Part shown: positions 1 through 4,498 of the stretch, piece by piece
How the letters are laid out: each line of letters begins with the position of its first letter
How positions within the stretch are numbered: position 1 is the stretch's first letter
Assembly: GCA_947624425.1 (NCBI GenBank)
Contig: CANQKG010000069.1
Coordinates: 1-7,238 of the forward strand
DNA from: an uncultured Clostridia bacterium
GTDB taxonomy: Bacteria; Bacillota; Clostridia; Oscillospirales; Ruminococcaceae
Length of the DNA: 7,238 bases
Direction: 5' to 3'
Position numbers and translations under genes: made by a program
Notes under the pieces: model-generated
Databases searched by the model: none
What the model was told of the DNA's origin: nothing
Seen by the model: the letters and a program-made list of their open reading frames with translations, nothing else

Positions 1-358
1 CTTCCTCACCAACATGACGGCAATCGAATATATCCGCAACGCCATGAAGCGTGTGCGGAAGAAGGATTCCTCGATCATTCTGGCAAGCCAGAACATCGAG
101 GATTTTTTGATCCCGTCGATCCGGGAATTTACAAAACCACTGTTCAGTATTCCAACCCATCAATTCCTTTTCAACGCCGGTCAAATCAACCCCAAGGAAT
201 ATATGGACGCCCTGCAAGTGGAACCGTCCGAGTTCGAGCTGATCAAATATCCCGAACGCGGCACCTGCCTCTACCGATGCGGCAATGAGAGGTATCTGCT
301 TCAAGTCATTGCTCCCGACTACAAATCTGCGCTCTTCGGAAAGGCTGGCGGGCGGTGA
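1..358 (+). CDS. VirB4-like conjugation ATPase, C-terminal end (partial)
   Basis: The frame is open from the left edge (codons begin at position 2, reading FLTNM) and stops at TGA 356-358, so this is the last ~118 residues of a longer protein. VirB4/TraE-type ATPases sit at the cytoplasmic face of a type IV secretion channel and drive pilus or channel assembly and DNA export. Visible evidence is the segment SSIILASQNIEDFL, which fits the conserved Gln-containing motif following Walker B in VirB4 proteins, and the downstream stretch with FLFNAGQ and ending near YLLQVIAPDYKSALF, typical of the C-terminus in Firmicutes elements of the Tn1549 type. Walker A and B lie outside the window. The ATG at position 14 is internal, not a start. 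The stop overlaps the GTG start of the next gene by 4 bases, implying translational coupling. Family call is from recall. Confidence 0.85.
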   Translation, partial: FLTNMTAIEYIRNAMKRVRKKDSSIILASQNIEDFLIPSIREFTKPLFSIPTHQFLFNAGQINPKEYMDALQVEPSEFELIKYPERGTCLYRCGNERYLLQVIAPDYKSALFGKAGGR

Positions 359-843
359 GCGCCACCGTTGCGGCCGCCCTCAAAAAGATTGCGGTTTTTC
401 TGCTGACAGACAAAAGGGTGCTGAAAACCGTCTGCGGGATCGTGTTGGGGATCCTCATTATCATCATTATGCCGATTGCTGTGGTGATCGGCATTTTTAA
501 CGGCGACATCAATATGGACGCCGCCCGTTTGCAGCAAATGGTGATGGAAAATCTGTCGGAGGAAGAAAAAGCCGAACTGCAATTTATGGAGGATACCATG
601 ACTGCTATTGAGGAAAAGATGTCGGCGGCAGGATTTCCGGATAAAGCGAGTGACGCGCGGATCCTGTATGTTGCCGCACTCTCCGATCGGGCGCATGACA
701 GCGGTTTCATCGATAAGCTGGTCGGGTGCTTTGCCGCCGAGCAAACGGATGAGCAGTTGATTGCCGCCGTGAACGAAACCTTTGGCAGCGCGATTACGCT
801 CGAAGATTTCACACGGGTGATGGAAAAATACAGAGAGGAATGA
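355..843 (+). CDS. Single-pass membrane protein; apparent N-terminal remnant of a conjugation cell-wall hydrolase
   Basis: A 162-residue protein starting at GTG 355, overlapping the VirB4 stop as GTGA. It has a short basic N-terminus, one strong transmembrane helix at about residues 25-48 (LGILIIIIMPIAVVIGIF), and an extracellular alpha-helical part with LSEEEKAELQFMEDTM, LVGCFAAEQTDEQLIAAVN and a final EDFTRVMEKYREE. This matches the N-terminal portion, as I recall it, of the NlpC/P60- or CHAP-like hydrolase encoded directly after virB4 in clostridial elements, which opens peptidoglycan locally for the channel. Here the protein ends where the linker to the peptidase domain would begin; no catalytic Cys/His domain remains. 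It could be a truncated gene, or a short version with a purely structural role. The membrane helix and position are seen directly; the hydrolase relationship is recalled. Confidence 0.75.
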   Translation: MSATVAAALKKIAVFLLTDKRVLKTVCGIVLGILIIIIMPIAVVIGIFNGDINMDAARLQQMVMENLSEEEKAELQFMEDTMTAIEEKMSAAGFPDKASDARILYVAALSDRAHDSGFIDKLVGCFAAEQTDEQLIAAVNETFGSAITLEDFTRVMEKYREE

Positions 844-849
844 TTTACA

Positions 850-1410
850 ATGGCACAGGAAGAAAAACAGAACGCGGAATTACGGCTCAAATTAAAGGTT
901 AGAGACAATTATGCAAAGTTCAAAGAAGCGTGGCTGAAGCTGTCCCCAGCAGAGCTGATCGACCGATGCGAGGAACTCGAAGCGGTCACCCGTATGGCAG
1001 AGACTCTCCCTTCCGCTGTGTCGGAGGAAAATGCGGAATATCTGCTCCACTTCAAAAATCCGCTGGAGGTGGTCAGCGATGCATGGATCAGCAGAAATGG
1101 GATCGACGCTCTCATTGTAGACGATGAGATGAGTCATCTGCTGTGGTCGCTTCGGGATCGCGGGGATGCGGAGGATTATTACGAAACGGAAGATGACGAC
1201 CCCGAACAAAAGAAATTACAGGCAGAAAAAGAAACAAACGAAATGCTCCTTGCCGAAGATGCGGTGCAGACCACGGCATATATCGTGGGCGCTCCCGACT
1301 GCTGTTCCGGCGCAGAGCAGCTCGACAATATGCTCGGTATGCTTGGCGCGGATATTATGGAAGAAGATATCTACCACGGCGAGGACGAGCATCCGAAAAT
1401 GACCATGTGA
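850..1410 (+). CDS. DUF3848-like acidic protein of unknown function
   Basis: A 186-residue protein from ATG 850, preceded by GAGGAA and a 9-base spacer, 6 bases after the previous stop. Residues ~12-85 (KVRDNYAKFKEAWLKLSPAELIDRCEEL ... FKNPLEVVSDAWIS, read in pieces) fit the helical DUF3848 pattern: a Tyr/Phe-rich first helix, the LxPxELIDR segment, and a 'hxNPLExhxxxW' end. The second half is strongly acidic (about 28 Asp/Glu against 6 Lys/Arg after residue 90) and contains a Cys-Cys pair (PDCCSG). Overall there are about 45 acidic and 18 basic residues. No enzyme motif, signal peptide or membrane helix is seen. It ends in PKMTM, a tail shared in type with three neighbours. DUF3848 has no assigned function that I know of; the acidity could suggest DNA mimicry but that is speculation. 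Confidence 0.72.
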   Translation: MAQEEKQNAELRLKLKVRDNYAKFKEAWLKLSPAELIDRCEELEAVTRMAETLPSAVSEENAEYLLHFKNPLEVVSDAWISRNGIDALIVDDEMSHLLWSLRDRGDAEDYYETEDDDPEQKKLQAEKETNEMLLAEDAVQTTAYIVGAPDCCSGAEQLDNMLGMLGADIMEEDIYHGEDEHPKMTM

Positions 1411-1425
1411 AAGGAGCGATTTACA

Positions 1426-1998
1426 ATGAGCACACGAAGTTTTATAGCAAGGCAAATCGGAGAGGATCAATACCGCACGGTTTACTGTCACAGCGACGGA
1501 TATCTGACTTACAACGGTGCCATGCTGCTTGACCATTACAACACTCCGGAAAAGGTAGATGAACTGCTTGCGCTCGGTGACCTTTCGGTGCTGAATGAAA
1601 AACTCTACCCAAATCCAAACAAGCCGCACGGATTTGATTATGATAAACGGCAGGAGGGGGTCACGGTTGCCTACGGCAGAGATCGTGGTGATGAGAAAAC
1701 GCAAGCAAGAACCTTAACGCTCGCAGAATTGGACGATCCGAACAACTGGACGGCGTATGTGTATATTTTCACGCAGGACAACGCTTGGAAATATTTTCAT
1801 GCGGGGCATTCTGCGGAAGGCTTGCGGGATGTGAAAGAGGATTTGGCAAATGAATATGCCGCCTACGGTTTGGAACGGCCACAGGGATATTATGGCTTTC
1901 TCACTGAAGCGATTGCGGTTCAAATGAAAGCGGAACAGAGTGCTGAAATTTCCGAAAAATATTCTGACGAGATGGATGCTCCTGCAATGACGATGTGA
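1426..1998 (+). CDS. MSTRS-family protein (phage/element-associated, function unknown)
   Basis: A 190-residue protein from ATG 1426 with a strong AAGGAG site 8-9 bases upstream. The N-terminus carries MSTRSFIARQ, then YCHSDGY at residues 20-26, YNGAMLLDHYNTPEKV and LLALGDLSVL. This is the hallmark of a family common in phages and plasmids, usually written MSTRSxI ... YCHWDGY ... LxxHY ... LxxLGDLSxL; here the usual Trp of YCHWDGY is Ser. Residues ~80-95 (VAYGRDRGDE) also fit. The middle and C-terminal parts (WTAYVYIFTQDNAWKYF) look like a small alpha/beta domain. No function is known to me for the family. The protein ends in PAMTM. It lies 15 bases after the DUF3848-like gene in the same operon, and the last 11 bases through its start codon match the upstream sequence of that gene. 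Confidence 0.78.
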   Translation: MSTRSFIARQIGEDQYRTVYCHSDGYLTYNGAMLLDHYNTPEKVDELLALGDLSVLNEKLYPNPNKPHGFDYDKRQEGVTVAYGRDRGDEKTQARTLTLAELDDPNNWTAYVYIFTQDNAWKYFHAGHSAEGLRDVKEDLANEYAAYGLERPQGYYGFLTEAIAVQMKAEQSAEISEKYSDEMDAPAMTM

Positions 1999-2003
1999 GG
2001 TGA
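1998..2003 (+). promoter_or_regulatory. Ribosome binding site that fixes the start of the next gene at ATG 2009
   Basis: AGGTGA, with a preceding G from the upstream stop codon, lies 5 bases before ATG 2009. The in-frame GTG at 2000 falls inside this site, so ATG 2009 is the better start. The site overlaps the TGA stop of the preceding gene, linking their translation. Confidence 0.75.
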
Positions 2004-2008
2004 AAGAT

Positions 2009-2755
2009 ATGAGCAGAAAAGTAAAATCGTTGTATGGCGTATATAAAGCATTGGGACGCGATGCGTTTCTGGCAGCCGCGCAGCTATACACAGGTCATGT
2101 GCAGGAAACCGTTGAGGCAACACTGCTGCAAATGGAATCAAACTGGTATAACGAGGAAAAGGGTGTTACTGAGGCGGATGAAATGGTCAAGGATTATCAA
2201 AGCGGATATCTTACCCGCGCAAGAGCGGAGCAAATACAAAAAGAGGGCAGACTGGCGCAGGAGTTCGACAAGAATATCAATGAGGTTCTTGAAAATGTTG
2301 ATTTCGCCCGTTTGGAATTCTCTTTGGAAAGCACCGACAAAAGCTATGCGGGAGAGGTGCTGAAAGAGATTCATGAGGCATTTCTGAAAACCTACGGTAC
2401 CGATTGCTTGGAACGGGATCAGTATGGCTTTATGGGGCTTCCCGCTGTGATCCGCTCGGATCAGACAGGGAAGCTGAGTCTGGGTATTGTCATGATAGAC
2501 CTTCAATCGTCCGGAGAACATTGGGGAACCGCTTTCTTAACGCCATATGGGGTCGTTTCGCAGGGCGATCAAAATGCCGATCCGTTTTTTCAGAATTATC
2601 TCAATGAGAATTTTATTCCGTATCACTATTGGTACACCGTCGAAGCAAAGGGGGATTTTCACACGGATCAGGTGAATATTCCCGATGAGGTCGCCAATCT
2701 CATTGCAGCCGCTCATGGGGAGCAGCAGAACAACATGTTTGATTTAGAAATGTGA
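2009..2755 (+). CDS. Hypothetical element protein, 248 residues
   Basis: I do not recognise this protein. The start chosen is ATG 2009, since the alternative GTG at 2000 lies within the ribosome binding site. Residues ~1-100 look alpha-helical and charged (MSRKVKSLYGVYKALGR at the start, then GYLTRARAEQIQKEGRLAQEF), with possible coiled-coil character around residues 55-85. From ~115 on the sequence is mixed alpha/beta: YGFMGLPAVIRSD, LSLGIVMIDLQSSGEHWGTAFLTPYG, then NFIPYHYWYTVE, rich in aromatic residues and resembling a small globular beta domain. No catalytic motif, signal peptide or membrane helix is evident. It ends in FDLEM, a variant of the Met tail of its neighbours. It lies 10 bases after the previous stop and 9 before the next start, clearly in the operon. 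Being real is well supported by spacing, ribosome site and length; its role is unknown. Confidence 0.72.
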   Translation: MSRKVKSLYGVYKALGRDAFLAAAQLYTGHVQETVEATLLQMESNWYNEEKGVTEADEMVKDYQSGYLTRARAEQIQKEGRLAQEFDKNINEVLENVDFARLEFSLESTDKSYAGEVLKEIHEAFLKTYGTDCLERDQYGFMGLPAVIRSDQTGKLSLGIVMIDLQSSGEHWGTAFLTPYGVVSQGDQNADPFFQNYLNENFIPYHYWYTVEAKGDFHTDQVNIPDEVANLIAAAHGEQQNNMFDLEM

Positions 2756-2764
2756 GGACTTAAA

Positions 2765-3043
2765 ATGAAAAAAGCAACGATAACAATATCATTCGATGAA
2801 GAAAAACTTTCTGCGCTGAAAATGTATATGGAACAGAAAGGGAATAATGTGGAAGGCGAACTCGAAAAGAGCATGGAATCTTTATATGTAAAAAATGTTC
2901 CTGCCGGCGTTCGAAATTTCATTGACATGAAATCGGGAACAGAAGTTCTTTCAAAGCCAAAGCCGCGAAATCTCAAAATTGCTGTTCCCGCTGAAGAAGT
3001 TTCCGAGAAGAAAGGCGCACCGGGGGAAAAAGCAAATGGCTGA
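2765..3043 (+). CDS. DUF6103-like small protein with ribbon-helix-helix-like N-terminus
   Basis: A 92-residue protein from ATG 2765, preceded by GAGGA and 6 bases. Residues 3-8 (TITISF) form a strand-like stretch, followed by a helix (EEKLSALKMYMEQ), a turn at KGNN and a second helix (EGELEKSMESLY). This order and spacing resemble a ribbon-helix-helix DNA-binding fold. After it comes VKNVPAGVRNFIDM and a flexible Lys/Pro/Glu-rich tail. The ...LYxKNVPxxVRxFI signature matches my recollection of DUF6103, a small family of clostridial conjugative elements. The following gene overlaps its last 8 bases and begins with the same pattern. A regulatory or relaxosome DNA-binding role is inferred, not shown. 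Unlike its neighbours it does not end in Met (ends GEKANG). Confidence 0.75.
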   Translation: MKKATITISFDEEKLSALKMYMEQKGNNVEGELEKSMESLYVKNVPAGVRNFIDMKSGTEVLSKPKPRNLKIAVPAEEVSEKKGAPGEKANG

Positions 3044-3722
3044 TACGGAGATCACATTACTTTTTAACGCGCATCGGTATGAGGCGCTCGAACGGATCCT
3101 CACCGAAAGCGGCAGTTCGGTGGAGAACGAACTGCTCCGAGAGTTGAATGGAATGTACCGTGCGCTGGCGCCGGAAAACGAACGGGCTGCAATCGAGTCG
3201 AAAATCGAAAGAGAAAACGCTGAAGCTGAGGCGGCAAGCGAAGCCGCCCGGCGTTTTGCTGTCGTGCATCTGCATGACAGCGATGATGATTTGCTGTTTA
3301 CAACCGAACTGCGAAATGATTTTTACAGCATGGCATATTTGTATCGCAACGAGCTGAAAGACATGGTCGGGCAATACACGCTGGATAGTCTTGCTGAACG
3401 GTTCGGATCATATCAGGTGATAGACGAAACGGTTTTCTCCGCCCTCTGCCATGCGAAGCCGAACGATCCGAGAATCACTGCGCTGGTCGAATTTGATTTT
3501 GAACACAATACGGTAAGTGTCTGTAGCAGCGGCGATGACGAGTGGCACACATACGATCTAAAAGATGTATCGGCGGCGTTCTATCGTGCAAATCGAAAAA
3601 ATCATCTCCCGCTTACCGCACGGCAGGAAATATTCAGCGAGGCGGTGGTAGAAAAAGAAATCAGATCGGATACCGAGATGGAAAATGAAGCGAGATCCGA
3701 TAGACCGACTCTGCAGATGTGA
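3036..3722 (+). CDS. Hypothetical protein with DUF6103-related N-terminus, 228 residues
   Basis: The start is ATG 3036 (MADTEITLLF), behind a G-rich site at 3022-3026; an in-frame ATG at 2979 would run through the upstream gene and give a low-quality basic leader. Residues ~4-50 (ITLLF ... LERILTESGSSVENELLREL ... MYRALAPENERAAI) align without gaps to the preceding DUF6103-like protein, with 11 of 36 identities in the strand-helix-helix core, so the two genes appear to be related N-terminally. Residues ~50-70 are a Glu/Ala-rich probable coiled coil. Residues ~70-190 form a separate unrecognised domain (FAVVHLHDSDDDLLFTT, YTLDSLAERFGSYQVI, ALVEFDFEHNTVSV, YDLKDVSAAFYRANRK). The tail is charged and ends in PTLQM. 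It overlaps the upstream gene by 8 bases and is the last gene before the non-coding gap. A DNA-binding plus effector arrangement is possible; function unknown. Confidence 0.72.
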   Translation: MADTEITLLFNAHRYEALERILTESGSSVENELLRELNGMYRALAPENERAAIESKIERENAEAEAASEAARRFAVVHLHDSDDDLLFTTELRNDFYSMAYLYRNELKDMVGQYTLDSLAERFGSYQVIDETVFSALCHAKPNDPRITALVEFDFEHNTVSVCSSGDDEWHTYDLKDVSAAFYRANRKNHLPLTARQEIFSEAVVEKEIRSDTEMENEARSDRPTLQM

Positions 3723-3840
3723 CCGCCTGTCAGCCGCCCTGTCGCCCCGTGTTGCGATTTTGCGGCAGAGGTGGCATAAGAACACCCAAAAAGCAAAACG
3801 AGGGGAATTTGCCCCGTGTATGCAAAAACCGGGGAAGACG

Positions 3841-3873
3841 GCAAATCGGGCGGAATGGCACGATCCGATTTGC
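3841..3873. repeat. Inverted repeat, 9-bp perfect arms, 15-base loop
   Basis: GCAAATCGG at 3841-3849 and its exact reverse complement CCGATTTGC at 3865-3873. No T-tract follows on either strand, so it is unlikely to be a terminator. A protein-binding dyad within the candidate oriT is the likelier role. Confidence 0.7.
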
Positions 3874-3885
3874 TTGCAGGAAAAA

Positions 3886-3914
3886 GAGTCGGGGTTGCGA
3901 AAGCACCCCGACTC
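3886..3914. repeat. Strong hairpin with GAAA tetraloop
   Basis: Arms GAGTCGGGG (3886-3894) and CCCCGACTC (3906-3914) are perfectly complementary. Inside is a single bulged T, then TGC-GAAA-GCA, giving a 12-bp stem closed by a GNRA-type loop. On the plus strand no T-run follows. On the minus strand the stem is followed by five T residues (A-run at 3881-3885), so it could act as an intrinsic terminator for leftward transcripts. Its position suggests an oriT hairpin; the two roles are not exclusive. Confidence 0.75.
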
Positions 3915-3922
3915 GATTCACA

Positions 3923-3943
3923 GCGGACGGCAACGCCGACCGC
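3923..3943. repeat. Hairpin with one internal A-A mismatch
   Basis: GCGG-A-CGGC (3923-3931) pairs with GCCG-A-CCGC (3935-3943), 8 base pairs around one A-A mismatch, with loop AAC. It lies 8 bases after the strong hairpin, extending the dyad cluster. Confidence 0.6.
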
Positions 3944-3981
3944 ACAAGGGTTTTCTGCATCTTTCAAAATCGCAGATTTCA

Positions 3982-4024
3982 GGGGTCAGAAATCTCCCTG
4001 TTTTTGCGCTTTGGGGTCAGAAAT
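3982..4024. repeat. 12-base direct repeat, 31 bases apart
   Basis: GGGGTCAGAAAT occurs exactly at 3982-3993 and again at 4013-4024. The 31-base period is close to three DNA helical turns, placing both copies on the same face. The first copy also sits in a short dyad (GATTTC 3975-3980 with GAAATC 3989-3994). This looks like a pair of protein-binding sites, plausibly for the ribbon-helix-helix protein encoded just downstream. Confidence 0.6.
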
Positions 4025-4074
4025 GGGAAAAGCGCCGAATTGTCGCGGCTTTCAGAGGAGTTACGAAGAAAAAG

Positions 4075-4080
4075 AGGTGA
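4075..4080 (+). promoter_or_regulatory. Ribosome binding site fixing the MobC-like start at ATG 4085
   Basis: GAGGTGA at 4074-4080 lies 4 bases before ATG 4085, the only well-placed start in a frame that is open much further upstream (to 3719). The extended part lies in the hairpin-rich gap and is Arg/Gly/Cys-rich without family resemblance, so the short start is preferred. Confidence 0.8.
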
Positions 4081-4084
4081 AAAA

Positions 4085-4495
4085 ATGCCAACGCCGAAGG
4101 AAAAGCAGAAGTTTGCCCTATGGGTATATCCGGAAACACTCAAAAAGGTGGAGAAAAACTATCGGGATGATAATTGTAAAAGCAGATCGGAGTTTATTGA
4201 GAAGGCAATCTTGTTCTATACCGGATATTTGACGGCGGCAGAGTACAAGGCATACCTTCCGAATATCATTGTTTCCACGATGAAGGGGACACTGGACAGC
4301 CTTGAAAACCGGATGGCAAGGCTTCTTTTCAAGCTGGCGGTAGAGCTGTCCATGATGCTTCATGTGACGGCGGCAAACCATGAAATCGATGCCGACGCCC
4401 TTTCCCGTTTGAGGGGTATGTGCGTAGAAGAAGTCAAGCGATTGCATGGTTCGGTCAGCATGGAGGACGCTGTGAAGTTTCAGCGAGGTGAATAA
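4085..4495 (+). CDS. MobC-like ribbon-helix-helix relaxosome accessory protein
   Basis: A 136-residue protein (MPTPKEKQKFALWVYPETL...). Residues ~9-50 show a ribbon-helix-helix pattern: strand KFALWVYP, helix ETLKKVEKNYRDD, turn NCKSRS, helix EFIEKAILFYTGYL. The CKSRSEFIEKAI segment is the usual second-helix start of this DNA-binding fold. The C-terminal two-thirds is helical (LPNIIVSTMKGTLDSLENRMARLLFKLAVEL, in pieces, then DADALSRLRGMCVEEVKRLHGS) and matches small proteins I recall directly upstream of MobP3/MobL relaxases in Clostridia. Such proteins bind oriT and help the relaxase load and nick. The stop is only 3 bases before the relaxase ATG, and the relaxase ribosome site lies inside this gene's end, so the two are translationally coupled. 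The name MobC-like is functional analogy; no sequence match to classical MobC is claimed. Confidence 0.82.
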   Translation: MPTPKEKQKFALWVYPETLKKVEKNYRDDNCKSRSEFIEKAILFYTGYLTAAEYKAYLPNIIVSTMKGTLDSLENRMARLLFKLAVELSMMLHVTAANHEIDADALSRLRGMCVEEVKRLHGSVSMEDAVKFQRGE

Positions 4496-4498
4496 CTT

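Larger units (their letters stand above)
3723..4084 (+). other. Non-coding gap with clustered hairpins; candidate transfer origin (oriT)
   Basis: This 362-base gap separates the accessory operon from the relaxosome genes. Reading frames run through it only because it is stop-poor; none has a ribosome site and a family-like product. It holds at least three clear dyads (3841-3873, 3886-3914, 3923-3943), weaker overlapping ones at 3802-3815 and 3812-3834, a 12-base direct repeat (3982-3993 and 4013-4024) and a nick-like string TAAGAACACCC at 3777-3787. In conjugative elements oriT commonly lies immediately upstream of the accessory protein and relaxase genes, and contains inverted repeats bound by them. 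That position and structure are the basis of the call; the nick site is not established. A promoter for the downstream genes is expected here, but I see no convincing -35/-10 pair. Confidence 0.55.

Noticed and set aside
306..908. Long minus-strand open frames opposite the membrane-protein gene
   Set aside because: The Ser/Arg/Ala/Ile-rich product mirrors plus-strand codons and has no plausible start context; the plus-strand gene has a membrane helix and operon spacing.
2979..3035. Alternative start at ATG 2979 for the 228-residue protein
   Set aside because: It would overlap the preceding gene by 65 bases and add a basic leader absent from the related N-terminus; ATG 3036 aligns the two proteins from their starts.
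3723..3744. Near-repeat CCGCCTGTC / CCGCCCTGTC just after the accessory operon
   Set aside because: Too short and imperfect to call a site, and it has no dyad or T-run suggesting a terminator.
3719..4084. Upstream extension of the MobC-like gene to an ATG at 3719 (258 residues)
   Set aside because: The extra ~120 residues are Arg/Gly/Cys-rich without family resemblance, cover the hairpin cluster, and lack a ribosome site, whereas ATG 4085 has GAGGTGA just upstream and begins the recognisable domain.
3685..4232. Two other plus-strand open frames crossing the gap (3685-4080 and 3816-4232)
   Set aside because: They overlap real genes on either side, have no ribosome sites and read as low-complexity basic protein; they exist because the GC-rich gap lacks stops.
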